NCBI GenBank assembly: GCA_028583415.1
Contig: CM053267.1
Location: 1,612,001 to 1,676,000 of the forward strand
Direction of reading: 5' to 3'
DNA length: 64,000 nt
Source: Protea cynaroides
Taxonomy: Eukaryota; Streptophyta; Magnoliopsida; Proteales; Proteaceae
The notes below the pieces were generated by a model. The model saw only the letters and a program-made list of their open reading frames with translations. It searched no databases and was not told the DNA's origin. The first letter of the stretch is position 1. Each line of letters starts with the position of its first letter. The position numbers and the translations under genes were made by a program. This document shows positions 1-11,464 of this stretch, piece after piece.

Positions 1-341
1 TTGGTTTAGGACATCCCCCATTGAACCCTAGTCATCCAGTTGACCAAGCACAGTCAAAATTAGAATTTAAGGAAAGTTTAGGAGGCCGATATTGATCGGG
101 CGGTTTGGGTGCCTAACACCTTCCCATAACCGTACCCTGAATACTTATCCGATCTCTTGTAGACCAAAGAATCGATACATTGGGTCACGAGTCAATAGAA
201 GTCTTACCTTAGGGTGAGGCTACATTTTTAGAGGTCCTAGACCTTAATCTAGTGGCGACTCCAACAGAACAAATCGATCTTCATCGATACAGGATACACA
301 TTTATCCAGAGGAGGATCATCGATTTCCCATTATCCTCATA
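1..341 (+). repeat. 3' end of a plus-strand Tat/Ogre-like LTR (family G)
   Basis: The LTR continues off the left edge of the window. Its last bases read CCTCATA, close to the CCTCACA end seen in other G copies, and a primer-binding site follows at once. About 340 bp are a near-perfect reverse complement of 1271-1616, the matching end of the solo LTR on the other strand, so the two copies form a long inverted repeat around the gag/protease fragment between them. Family assignment rests on the PBS motif and on homology to 30,400-30,671 and 54,127-54,350. Confidence 0.8.
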
Positions 342-553
342 GTGGCGACTCCACTGGGGATGAATATTCAGACTCTTAGGATACTTTCATTATATTGATT
401 TGCTTCACATTTGATGCTAGATCTAGGGTACTTTATTTATTGTTTGTACATATTTTGGGGGGAATGGCTTCAGTCACACTTTCGTGCGAGTAGCCAAACC
501 GGGTCCCATGCATGTGGGGCAGCCCGCTAGGCGAAACACACAACCTTGGCCTG
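342..553 (+). other. PBS and untranslated leader of a Tat-like element
   Basis: TGGCGACTCCACTGGGGA at 343-360 starts two bases after the LTR end, the place of a primer-binding site. From memory this motif is typical of Tat/Ogre-type Ty3 elements (a tRNA-Arg primer is reported for Ogre); I could not check it. The leader that follows, including the GGGGGGAATGG tract near 457 and the stretch ending CCTTGGCCTG, matches 30,672-30,870. The match stops at about 553 and Tekay gag sequence begins, with only the bases CTG shared. That is an illegitimate junction, not a clean insertion. Confidence 0.65.
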
Positions 554-762
554 CTGCACCCAAGACTACCCCAGTAACTCAACAGCAACCAAAGCCAAAT
601 TCTGAAGGTCCAAAATGTTATAACTACAATCAAGCGGGGCATATGGCAAGGGAGTGTCCCAAGCCCAGGAAGCTGTTACATCAAGGACGAGTTTATGCTG
701 TTACATTCGAGGATGCTGCCGCATCACCCGATGTGGTCACAGGTATGACTGAAACCTTTTAA
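554..762 (+). pseudogene. gag C-terminal fragment of the old Tekay-like element
   Basis: This is the tail of a Ty3/gypsy Gag (capsid-nucleocapsid) protein, in the frame that ends at TAA 760-762. It contains the zinc knuckle, but the second cysteine is tyrosine: CYNYNQAGHMAREC, where the copy at 15,000-15,512 has CYNCNQPGHMAREC. The CCHC site is therefore broken. The N-terminal gag, 5' LTR and PBS of this element are missing because Tat-like leader sequence joins at about 553. The protease follows after a short spacer with a stop codon. Confidence 0.85.
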
Positions 763-794
763 GTTGTATTACATTGTGTGAGCATGTAGACTAA

Positions 795-1270
795 GTTAAT
801 AAAATCACAAGTATCGTACCTATAAATGGCATACCCGCCAGAGTACTCTTCGACTCAGGAGCTACTCACTCTTTTATATCTGTGTCATTTGGAAAGAAGC
901 TGAATTTACCCATCAAATCATTAGACTACAAAATACTTGTACGATCACCGATGGGGTTAGAAGTGGAACTAGAAAAAGGTTATAGGCCATGTCCAGTTCT
1001 CATTGGCGAGAAAACCTTAGATGTAACTTTGATCCAACTTGGGATGGCAGACTTTGACGTCATCTTGGGAATGGACTGGTTATCTCAGCATTATGCGAAC
1101 TTATTATGTGCCAAAAAGAAGCTAACATTTAAAGACAAAGAAGGAGCAGGATTCAGTTTTGTGGGAAAAAAACTTCACCATATACGCAAGCTCATACTCT
1201 CAGCACTAAAGGCTAAGAACTGCCTTGAGAAGGGAGCAGTCGGATATCTTGTATCAGTGGTTGACCTCAC
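795..1270 (+). pseudogene. retropepsin-like aspartic protease fragment (old Tekay-like element)
   Basis: The frame is open from 795. The catalytic DSGA motif is at 852-863, followed by THSFIS and the downstream hydrophobic ADFDVILGMDWL segment that marks plant Ty3 proteases. The frame runs straight into a solo LTR at 1271 and resumes at 5635 with the start of the reverse transcriptase, so protease and RT were once one polyprotein. The last five bases before the LTR, CTCAC, are the target-site duplication. Confidence 0.85.
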
Positions 1271-1764
1271 TGTGAGGACAATGGGAAATCGATGTGATCC
1301 TCCTCGGGATGGAAATGTGTATCCTGTATCGATGAAGATCGATGAATCTGTTGGAGTCGCCACCTAGATTAAGGTCTAGGACCTCTAAAAATGTAGCCTC
1401 ACCCTAAGGTAAGACTTCTATTGACTCGTGACCCAATGTATCGATTCTTTGGTCTGCAAGAGATCGGGTAAGTATTTAGGGTACGGTTATGGGAAGGTGT
1501 TAGGCACCCAAACCGCCCGATCAATATCGGCCTCCTAAACTTTCCTTAAATTCTAATTTTGACTGTGCTTGGTCAACTGGATGACTAGGGTTCAATGGGG
1601 GATGTCCTAAACCAAGTTGCTAAATTATTCCAACCTAGGGTTTAGCCAATCCTGTTTTAAAGTAAATAAACGAGCAAATGTAATGTACAATATTATACAG
1701 TGAACCGAACCAAAGATGGTTCGGTCTTGGACTGAATCTGAGATGTGTAAGACATCTCAAACTG

Positions 1765-1992
1765 CCTACGTATTCCAATCCTGGAAATCAAGTCCAAAAA
1801 CGTAGTTCGAAATGGTTTGTGTGATTAATGATTATGGAAGTGATTTATGCATTTGCTTCAATTAGATTCTTTGTTGTTCAAGTTGAAGTTTATGCTGGAT
1901 GTATGGTTGATGGGTGGCTTTTTACCGTATTTGAGATTCCCAAATTGCCTACGTATTCTAGGGTTTGCCCTAGAAATCAGGTACGACGTAGT
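1765..1992. other. two CTACGT/ACGTAG stem-loops in the G LTR
   Basis: Two copies of one stem-loop plan lie at 1765-1806 and 1949-1992. In each, CTACGT pairs with ACGTAG about 40 bp on and encloses a second hairpin: TTCCA/TGGAA in the first, TTCTAGGG/CCCTAGAA in the second. Inner stems differ in sequence but still pair. More copies lie in the LTR at 54,127-60,129 and just outside it at 60,250. Confidence 0.6.
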
Positions 1993-2016
1993 TCAAATAT
2001 TATGAGAGTCGAATTT

Positions 2017-2310
2017 GGAATGTGTACCAAATTCCTTCCATTTTTGTCAATAGGATCTAGGGATGAGACCTAAATTTCTACCATTTTATTGTTTCTATTT
2101 TTGTTAATAGGATCTAGGGATGAGACCTAAATTCCTACCATTTTTATTGGGATGTGTACCAAATTCTTTCTATTTTTGTTAATAGGATCTAGGGATGAGA
2201 CCTAAATTCCTACAATTTTTATTTGGGATGTGTAACAAATTCTTTCAATTTTTGTCAATAGGATCTAGGGATGAGACCTAAATTCCTACCATTTTTATTG
2301 TTTCCATTTT
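2017..2310. repeat. tandem repeat, about 4 copies
   Basis: Four imperfect copies of a 50-80 bp unit. Each contains the core TAGGATCTAGGGATGAGACC followed by an AAATTCCTACCATTTT-type stretch. Unit length varies because the GGGATGTGTACCAAATTC segment is present or absent. It lies inside the solo G LTR. Confidence 0.85.
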
Positions 2311-2724
2311 TAGGTTTCTAGGGTTTCCTATCCCTTTTCATTGTGATTTTCATTTTTTAGGGTTTCATATCCTAATTGTTCTCTTTATTCTAGGGCTTAT
2401 TTTGCCCTAATTATTCTTTCCATTTTTAGGGTTTCACTACCCTAATTGTTCAATTCTTTCCATCTTAGGGTGTATCTTGCCCTAGTTGTTGTACAATGTA
2501 AACAATCTAACAAAGCAATGTGAGCTTAAATATAACAGTGTAAGCATCCAATATAGCATGTTGGAAATATATTCAAATTTAGCAACACATCAGTCAAAAA
2601 TGGCAAGTGAGCATGTGAATCAATACAAACATGGTAAGTGTGCATCCAAACATGGCAGTAATATGTGAGCAAGTGTAGTAGACAAATATGGCAATGAGCA
2701 TGTGTAGCATTCCAATCATGACAA

Positions 2725-2816
2725 TGTGATTATTCCAATTATGGCAGTGTGACTATTCCAATTATGGCAGTGTGACTATTCCAATTATGGCAGTGTGACC
2801 ATTCCAATTATAGTAG
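2725..2816. repeat. 23-bp tandem repeat, 4 copies
   Basis: Four head-to-tail 23-bp units each contain ATTCCAATTATGGCAG or a one-to-three-base variant. The surroundings (2500-2900) are a loose array of GTGAGCAT and CATGGCA words; a related array lies at about 55,970-56,160 in the other G LTR. Confidence 0.9.
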
Positions 2817-3989
2817 TGTATGCATACGAGCATCTGAACATAGCATAGCATCAAATATGGCATGTGAGAAACAACCAAAGCATATGAGAATCAATCAAAA
2901 CATGATGGAACATGTAGCAAGATGACAGCTTTGTCAGGCTGGACCAAAATGGGCACATAGGGCACTGTACTTACTCAAAAAATTCTTAAAAGATATCCCT
3001 GGAAAGAAGACTCAGAGGCCAACATTTTGTCTCAAGGAATCTAATCCTAAAAGAGACCATAGGTAGGTCGAAAATATTCCCCAAGTACAGGCAAATACAC
3101 TGGTCAGGTCTGTTCCATATTTTTAACCAGTTGCACCATAAATTCCAAATAAAATTCTATTCTTAATGAAAATTAAATAAAGACATATATATATGTAGAT
3201 AACTGTCTGATCTAAAATTTCATTAAGAAAAACAAGTTAAAATAGTATATTTTATTTGTGAAAAATGACTCTTTTCAATCATGCAAATCAGCACATCATG
3301 ACAGATCTGAAATCAAAGCACTATGCACTTAAAAATAGATATCAATTCAACTAAAAATGGAAAAAACATGAAACCAGTGCCATTTTTTAGAAGACTTTCA
3401 TGTCTAAAATGTTCATGTTAAGTAAATTTTCTGATTATTGCCATAAGGCCTTTGTCTAGAGACTTTCCGATGGAGGATTGCATTACATCCGAGAAAAATA
3501 GCAATATCAAAGACAAATTTTTTGATACATTTTCCCAATTCCAAATGGAACGAAATTTTTAGGTTAGTCTTCTATCATATCACAGAGACTCCCATAAAAT
3601 TTTGGGCTTCAAAATTATAGAAAAAATACATATGATGTACGTCCTAAGTTTGAACCCTAAATCTGGAATTTTTAGATCAGAAAATCACTTTATGAAATTT
3701 ACAAAAAACATCAAACATCATTGTATATCACTCAAAAATTCATCATTGAATAGCTTAGACAAATTATCATTCATGCAAAATGTTAGACATAGGCATCCTA
3801 ACATTAACAAGCATGTATTAGAGCATTCATGATTGAGATTTCATGAAAATTAGCATTTTTCAAGCAAAATTGGCATTCGGGCATTATAACGACCTCTAAA
3901 TTTGTATAGAGTACTAACCTTGGGCTCAAATCGAGCGAAACCGTTGATGAAGGGTGATTGGGGGTTGTATCAATCCCCTTTGAATGTGA

Positions 3990-4727
3990 ATCCTCCTTCT
4001 CCCCTCTTCTGCTTCTTTCTCTCTTCTCTTTCTCTCTTTTCTTCTTCTCTTTTCTTTCTTTTCTCTTTTCTCTCTCTTTCTTTCTTACGTTTTCTCTCTC
4101 TCACTCACGTTTATCTCTCCCACCCACGTTCCCCTCTCTCTCTGGTCTGGAAAAGGATCCCTCCTCTCTCCTATTTATAATTTTTCACTCATTTTCTAGA
4201 AAATCCTTCTTTCCTTTTCTTCTTTTTTCTAGAAAATCTTTTTTTCTCTCCATTTTTTCTTCTTTCCTTTCTTTTCTTCCTTCCCATGTTTTTTCTTCTT
4301 CCTTTCTTTCCTTTTTCTCATTATTCTTCTAGAAAACCCCTTCTCTCTTTCCTTTCTCTCCTTCCTTCTTCTAGAAAAATCCTTCTCTCTTTCCTTTCTT
4401 TCTTCTTTCCTTTTCTTCTTCATTCTTTTCCTTCCTTTTTTCTTTTCTCCCTCTCTTTTCTTTCACGTTTTCTTTCTAGAAAACGTGAAGGGGAATCTTT
4501 TTCCCCCTTTTTTCTTTTCTTTTTTTTTTTTATTTCTCCCTCTTTCCTTTTTTCTTCTCAAGATCTTTTTGGATTATCTCAAAACCCTAAATCCCCTTCT
4601 CTTTCACGTTTTCTCTCCCCTCTTTCATTTTTCTTCTCAAAATCTTTTGGATTATCACTTACATATAATAATATATATTATATACATATATACACATATA
4701 TTTTATAACATACATACATATATATAG

Positions 4728-4779
<52 letters not shown>

Positions 4780-4800
4780 TATAATATATATAATATATAT
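3990..4800. repeat. pyrimidine-rich tract and AT microsatellite in the G LTR
   Basis: From about 3990 to 4640 the plus strand is almost all C and T. The LTR sense strand is thus purine-rich, as at 39,160-39,950 and 57,720-58,350. An AT-dinucleotide microsatellite follows (about 4660-4800, with an uninterrupted (AT)n near 4735-4774). The tract yields long open frames on both strands through simple composition only. Confidence 0.9.
4171..4181 (-). promoter_or_regulatory. TATA box of the G LTR
   Basis: On the minus strand the sequence reads ATTATAAATAG, a good plant TATA box. It is followed in sense by GGAGAGAGGAGGG and the purine-rich segment. Transcription would start near 4140. The GT splice-donor candidate at 3918 lies about 220 bases into the transcript. 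Confidence 0.55.
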
Positions 4801-5634
4801 AAATACTATGCACATGAATGAACTGGTTCGAAATGGGTTGAGACTGACTTAGGTTGACTGAGTTAAACTGATATGGGTTGAGCTAGGTTGGACCAAAACT
4901 GGCTTGAACTGAGTTGACTGGATTAATTAGAATTAACTGGGTTTTCTCTCCTTGTCATTTCATGGGTCATTTCCATTTGTCATCCCGCATGGAATTTTCC
5001 GATGGCCTCTATTCCAAATTTTTTGGGTTCATTTTGTAGAACATTAAAAATGAGGAATATAGGAACTGGAATCACCTGAATCCGATGTAGAACGGAAAAG
5101 ATATGCAGCTTTGAAGTTCTGATGATAATTTTGCATGCAAGCTTGCATGGGACCCACTGGTGACTTCTACCCGGGATTTTTTACGTCCACTTTGTAGAAC
5201 ATCATGAATGAAGAATAATGGTCTTGGAATCATCTGAATCCGATGTCGGATGATCAAGATATGATGATTTGAAATTCAAACAATCCAACTTAGGATAATT
5301 TGCCCCCTAGGATTATTTATAATAATTTCATAAACCTCCCTCATATGTATCATCTGACTAAAATGGTCATATCTTCCTCATTTGATATCGAAATTGAGCA
5401 ATTCTGGTCTCGTTTCGAAGATAATTCTATGACCTACGCATCCATGCAAAATTATAACCCATGACCTTGCTGTGGACCCATTGAAAACTTCCTCAAATTC
5501 ACAGACCCATTGAAAACTTCCTCAAATTCACAGTCAAGAATCCAAACTTTCGATCACCTTTCTTCCTTTTGTTGTCCACACACCAGCAGGACTTTGTTTA
5601 GCTGGGATGGCAAAAATGGGGTGTTTACACTCAC

Positions 5635-6690
5635 CAAAGAAGCACCATGGATGTAAGATATTGATGTCATGCGGGACTACCCCGACGTATTTCCTGAGAA
5701 ACTACCAGGATTACCACCCGACCGAGCCACACAGTTTCTGATAGATCTTATACCTGGAGCCACACCAGTATCAAAAGCACCTTATCAAATGGCTCCTACT
5801 GAACTAAAGGAATTGTAAGTACAACTACAAGAACTATTGGACAAAGGTTATATCTGACCCAGTATATCACCATGGGGAGCGCCAGTATTTTTCGTAAAGA
5901 AGAAGGACGGTAGCGTTCGATTATGTATCAACTATCTAGAGTTGAACAAACTGACAATCAAGAATCGATATCCACTACCTCGGATCGATGACTTGTTCGA
6001 TCAGTTGCAAGGAGCAAAAGTATTTTCTAAGATCGATCTTCGGTCAGGCTACCATCAGTTGAGATTAAAGATGGTGATATTCCTAAGACAGCTTTCAAGA
6101 CCAGATATGGACATTATGAATTCTTGGTCATGTCTTTTGGATTAACAAACGCACCAGTAACTTTCATGGAACTTATGAACCGGGTTTTCCACGATAAGTT
6201 GGATACATCGATTATTGTATTTATTGATGATATATTGTTATATTCCAAGGACAAGGAAACCCATATTAAGAATCTAAATGCCACTCTACAGCGTTTAAAG
6301 AAAGAGAAGCTATATGCCAAATTTACCAAATATGAGTTTTGGCTAAGTGAAGTCGCCTTCCTAGGACATGTAGTATCTGCTGAAGGAATCAAAGTGGATC
6401 CCAGTAAGATCGAGGCTATTGTAAAGTGGGAAGCACCAAAGAGCATCGCAGAAATTAAAAGTTTTCTGGGTCTCGCTGGTTATTATCGGTGATTTGTGGA
6501 AGACTATTCCTGGGTTGCCATACCTCTCACCAGTCTGACTAAGAAAGGTGAAAAGTTTGTGTGGACAGATAAATGCGAGAAGAGCTTCCAAACCCTGAAG
6601 ACCAGATTGATATCCGCTCCGATTCTGACTATTCCTGTTCTAGGACAGCCATTTACCCTATACACTGATGCGTCAGGACTGGGATTAGGA
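5635..6690 (+). pseudogene. reverse transcriptase of the old Tekay-like element, decayed
   Basis: This Ty3-type reverse transcriptase follows on from the protease at 1270. Visible landmarks are the PVSKAPY start, the KKDGSVRLCI core, SKIDLRSGYHQL, MSFGLTNAP, the catalytic FIDD (near 6220) and the connection segment FLGLAGYYR, then LYTDASGLGLG of the RNase H start at the end. Defects include in-frame stops near 5655, 5816 and 5853 (the last a TGA where the intact copy has an arginine codon), a one-base deletion near 6063, and a stop after GYYR at 6490. The solo LTR at 6691 interrupts it at the first RNase H strand. Confidence 0.9.
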
Positions 6691-8990
6691 AGTCACACCC
6701 CAATTCTGCACTATCCAGAATGATGTGATGAACCGCTAATAAACCAACGGTTCAACCAGGATCTCGAGTAGGTTATCCCCCTCGTTATCTGAACTTACAC
6801 ACATCCGTAATCATAATCAGAGTAAATACACAATAGCGGAAGTCTTATAATAACATGAATTGAGAAACTAAGATGATATTAATAATTTAATAGCAAATTA
6901 TTCTATTTTCAACTAAGACATAAATATTTAAATACCAAATACATGTCTTAATAAATCCATATAAAGAAACCTATAAAATATCTAATCAAATACACACGAG
7001 TTGCACTCGCAAGAGGAGTCATGTGTATCCACTTCAGCTTCAGCTTCCATTGCTGGCAAGTTCCCGTACACAGACGCATTCATATAATCTTCAACGGTAT
7101 AACCTGCATCATCAACTAAAAATATTCGACGTCGAGGGGTGAGCACACATCACGGCTCAGTGAGTAGCCAAAACAATGCAACAATACATATGCATGCAAA
7201 ATCAATTTATATCTTTGGTCTGGTATATAAGTTTGCAGTATGCAATAGAAAGGTTTAGGTAGTCAAAGGTCGCGTTTATTGACCCCGCCACTATACACAA
7301 GTGTGTGACGTTATCCGAAGATCACGTTTATCGTCAACTAACATGCACCCAATAATGAACATTATATAACAAAGGTTACGTTTATTGCTATATAGTGTCA
7401 TACCAACACGTAAGCCCCTGTTAGCGAGGGCTGCAAACTGGGCTCGCAACTAACCAATCCTAATGCCAAAAAGTGTATCCAAGGCCTCACCCCAGCATCC
7501 CTCAGAATGTCCATAGAGATAGAGGTAAGGCCCCCCGGTAGAGTCAGAGACTACAAGGACCGAGACCACCTCCCCTGATACCCTACAACATAATAGTTTT
7601 GCTAAAGTAATGGTGATACGACGATGTCAATGCACAAGACTTGAGTTGGAGATAGAGCTAAAGTGCTGAGACCCGCCAAAGGTTAACGTTTATCGATGTT
7701 CTCATCACACCTCCCCTGATACTCGCTCGCATCAAGTACATCAACCACACACATACAAGCACATGCCTATTCCTATCATCATAATCATCATCATCTTATA
7801 AACAATAAAGTAAATATGCATGAACAAGTAATAGAAAATATTGGATGGCATGTTGTATGCACATTACAAACATATTCGCATAGAATCAAGCATGGCATAA
7901 GACTCAAGAAATAGAAAACAGTTTTGTTATTAACCAATTAGTTTGGAGTTCTGGTTCCTCACCTTAGCTTGCTAATAGATACTTTTCCAAGCTTTAGAAT
8001 CACCTTTACAGTGTTATTATATTGCAGAAGTCCTAACAAAGTCGATAGAATTTAATTAGAATTAATTCTGAATTTAAAAACCATTCTGTTAACTGAGGGT
8101 CGGAGGTAGGGTCGGAGTCCTGATCGACCCTGGGTACGACCCTCCCCAGATTCTGAACTTCCCGAACACTGAGGGTCGATGGTCAGGAACACCTGGGGTC
8201 GGATGGTCATCGACCCTCGGTGCACTTTGGTCCAATTCCCTCTTTTAATCCATTCTTCGTGTTTGAAATCCAATGCCTTGCTCCTACATTCCATTCTACA
8301 TCCATTCCATTGTCTGAAACCACGTATAACCCACCTAGATAGCTTTCATGCATTCTTCTATGGTTTTCCATGGAAACCTAACCATAGATTGATGGTTTGG
8401 GTTTCTCCGAGATTACACTCTCAACAATAACTAACCTAAAGTCTGTAGAAACTCATGGAATTAGTATCCATACCTGAGAAGATTACTTTTTCTCTGAAAT
8501 TCTTCTCCTTTTTGCTAAGTTCTCTTCCTTGCCTTTCTTCTTCCTCTTTTCCTTCTCCTATCTTTCTCTCAATTCAATTAGGGTTGTGAAAGGAATGAAA
8601 GTGGCTTAGGAACGTCCTTTAAATAGAGTAGGAACATCCTAAATAAGTCCCATTGAGATTTGGAAAGAATCCCAATAAAAAATTAGGAATTTTCTTAATT
8701 TTATTTTCTTACGACAACCAAGGGTCGATGGGAGGGTCGATGATCCCATCGACCCTAGGGTTCTAATCTGTCCGACCCTCCCTTCAAAACTGAGGGTCTG
8801 ACTTTCTGTTTTGGGAGGTCCGACCCTGCTTAGCTGGGTATGCGACCCTTCCCCTATTTTAAGTGTTTTTGGGTCGATTTGATACCAGGGATCTCGATCT
8901 CCTTCACGCCCTTGGTCCATTTGACTCGACCATGACGGGTAAACCTGGTTCAAGGTGGTAAGACCGGATTAGATTGACACGGGTCTTACA
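6691..8990 (-). mobile_element. solo LTR, Tekay-like family T, target duplication TAGGA
   Basis: A 2,300-bp LTR in minus orientation. TAGGA at 6686-6690 and 8991-8995 flanks it, and removing LTR plus one repeat rejoins RNase H codons exactly. The outermost left base has changed (AG for TG). It holds the family's two GGGTCGA-motif clusters (about 8085-8225 and 8715-8850), a TATA-like CTATTTAAAGG near 8620-8630 (minus), and the set of TAAACGT stem-loop modules between 7262 and 7705. Confidence 0.93.
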
Positions 8991-9166
8991 TAGGATCTGT
9001 GCTTATGCAAGGAGAACAAGTAATTGCTTATGCCTCAAGATAGTTAAAGAAACATGAGAAAAATTATCCCACTCATGATTTGAAGTTAGCGGCAGTAGTA
9101 CATGCTGTAAAGATATGGAGACATTACCTATACGGAGAGAAGTTCCAGATTAAATCGGACCATAAA
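8991..9166 (+). pseudogene. RNase H central fragment of the old Tekay-like element
   Basis: The first bases (8991-8995) are the right TAGGA copy of the preceding solo LTR. RNase H continues with VLMQGEQVIAYASR, an in-frame stop, then HEKNYPTHDL, LAAVVHAVKIWRHYLYGEKF and SDHK. The reading breaks at the complete nested element and resumes at 21,089. ATAAA at 9162-9166 is the left target-site duplication of that element. Confidence 0.9.
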
Positions 9167-11464
9167 TGCCACACCCCAATTCTGCACATTTCAGAATGGT
9201 GTGATGAACCGCTAAATAACTAACGGTTCAACTAGGATCTCAAGTAGGCTATCCCCGTGTTACCTGAACCTTCATATACTCACCATCATAATCAGAGTAA
9301 ATACATAATAGCGGAAGTCTTATAAATAAATGAACTGAGAACTAAAATGGTATTCATAAATAATAGCAAATTATTCTGTGTTCAAACTGAGACATAAATA
9401 ATTAAGTACCAAATACATGTCTTATAAACCCAATAAAGAAACCTATAAAAATATCTACTCGAATACACACGAGTTGCACTCGCAAGAGGAGTCGTGTGTA
9501 TCATCTTCAGCTCCAGCGTCCATGGCTGCTACATTCCAGTATGTAGACGCATTCATATAATCTTCGACTGTATAACCTGCATCATCAACTAAAAATATTC
9601 GACGTCGAGGGGTGAGCACACAACACGGCTCAGTGAGTAGCCAAAACAATGCAACAGTACATATGCATGCAAAAATCAGTTTATATCTTTAGTCTGGTTT
9701 AAAGGTTGCAATGTGCAATAGAAAGGTTGGGTGGTCAAAGGTTAACGTTTATTGACACCGCCTCTATACACTGGGTGTGGAAGCCCGCCTGAAGGTTAAC
9801 GTTTATCGTCGTCCCCATCCACCCTACCATAACATTATACAACAAAGGTTAACGTTTATTGCTATATAATGCTATACCAACACGTAAGCCCCTGTTAGCG
9901 AGGGCTTGCAACCGGGCTCGCTGCTAACCAATCCTAATGCCAAACAAGTGTATCCAAGGCCTCACCCCAAAGATCCCTCGGAACATCCATAGAGATAGAG
10001 CTAAAGCCCCCGGTAGAGTCAGAGACTACAAGGACCGAGACCACCTCCCTTGATACTCTACGACATAATAGTTCTGCTAAAGTAATGGCGATACGACGAT
10101 GCCAATGCACAAGACTTGAGTTAGAGATAGAGCTAAAGTACTGAGACCCGCCAAAGGTTAACGTTTATTGATGTTCTCATCACACCTCCCCTGATACTCG
10201 CTCGCATCAAGCACATCAACCACACACATACAAGCACATGCCTATTCCTATCATCATCATCATTATCATGTTATAAACAATAAAGTAAATATGCATGAAC
10301 AAGTAATAGAAATATTGGATGGCATGCTGTATGCACATTACAAACACATTCGCATAGAATCAAACATGGCATAGGACTCAAGAAATAGAAAATAGTTTAT
10401 TATTAACCAATTTAGTTTGGGGTTAAGGTTCCTCACCTTAGCTTGCTAAAAGATACTTTTCCAAGCTTTAGAATCACCGTTATAACGTAATTATATTGCT
10501 AGCAAACCTAACCAAGTCGATAGAATTTAATTAGAATTAATTCAGAATTTAAAACCATTCTGTCAACTGAGGGTCGATGCTAGGGTCGATGGGTCTTTCG
10601 ACCCTCCCTCCATTCTGAACTTCCCGAATGCTGAGGGTCGATGGTCCGAAACACCTAGGGTCGGATGGTCTATCGACCCTCGGTGCGACCCTTGGTGCAC
10701 TCTGGTCCAATTTCCACTTTTAAATCCATTCTTCGTGTTTGGGTCCTATGGCTTACTTCCTACATTCATTCAACAGTCATTCCATGGTCTAGAACCATGT
10801 ATAATCCATCTAAATAGTTTTCGTGCATCCTCCTATGGTTTTCCATGAAAACCTAACCATGGATGGATGGTTTGGGTTTCTCCGAAATCCTACACTCAAC
10901 CATATCTAACCTAAGGTCTGCAAAAACTCATGGAATTAGTATCCATACCTGAGAAGATTACTTTTCTCTGCAAATTCTTCTCCTTTTTGCTAAGCCTTCT
11001 TCCTAGCCTCCTTTCTTCCTCTTTTCCTTCTTCTCTCTTTCTCTCAATTCAATTAGGGTTGTGAAAGGAGTGAATGTGGCTTAGAGACGTCCTTTAAATA
11101 GACTAGGAATGTCCTATAATAATCCCATTGAGATTTGGAAGGAATCCCAATCGAAAATTAAGAAATTTCCTAATTTCAGTTTCGTCAGAAACCGAGGGTC
11201 GATGGGAGGGTCGATGATCCCGTCGACCCTAGGGTCTTATGCTGTCCGACCCTCCCTTCAAAACTGAGGGTCTGACTTTCTGTTTTGGGAGGTCCGACCC
11301 TGCTTAGCTGGGTGTGCGACCCTCCCCTAAAATTAAGTGTTTTTGGGTCGATTTTATACTTGGGATCTCGATCTCCTTCATGCCCTTGGTCCATTTGACT
11401 CGACCATGATGGGTAAACCTGGTTCAAGGTGGTAAGACCGGGTTAGTTTGACATGGGTCTTACA
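9167..11464 (-). repeat. 3' LTR of the complete Tekay-like element
   Basis: A 2,298-bp LTR, TG..CA, whose sense start is at 11,464. The integrase stop codon lies in its first bases (the TAA of TGTAAGACC), as in the old element at 28,235. It contains GGGTCGA clusters at about 10,567-10,690 and 11,195-11,330 and TAAACGT modules at about 9733-9875 and 10,148-10,185. Confidence 0.93.

Larger units (their letters stand above)
1271..5629 (-). mobile_element. solo LTR, Tat/Ogre-like family G, target duplication CTCAC
   Basis: A single 4,359-bp LTR lies on the minus strand. In sense it begins TGTAAACACCCC at 5629 and ends CCTCACA at 1271. CTCAC at 1266-1270 and again at 5630-5634 flanks it, proving insertion followed by LTR-LTR recombination. 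It splits protease from RT of the old Tekay-like element. In sense order it holds: a conserved first part of about 800 bp, an AT-rich block, a TATA box (4171-4181), a purine-rich transcribed segment (pyrimidines on the plus strand, 3990-4640), a candidate splice donor AAG|GTTAGT at 3919/3918, and tandem repeats. No coding region is evident; ORFs in the pyrimidine tract are low-complexity artefacts. Confidence 0.92.

Noticed and set aside
2486..2668. 60-codon ORF in the G LTR
   Set aside because: It lies in a degenerate array of CATGGCA and GTGAGCAT words. No homologous frame survives in the matching region at 55,970-56,160.
2725..2816. CRISPR-like array of short direct repeats
   Set aside because: Units are directly adjacent with no unique spacers, and the sequence is plant LTR DNA.
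3902..4727. Overlapping Ser/Phe/Leu-rich ORFs on the plus strand and a Lys/Glu-rich one on the minus strand
   Set aside because: They are produced by the pyrimidine-rich tract of the G LTR; composition alone keeps all frames open. The same holds for 39,272-39,874 and 57,701-58,335.
8639..8953. Sense-strand ORF of 72-104 codons at the start of several T LTRs (also near 11,185, 20,804, 23,830, 26,864 and 43,211)
   Set aside because: It lies upstream of the TATA box and spans the GGGTCGA motif cluster. Its apparent conservation follows from LTR homology, and its length varies among copies.
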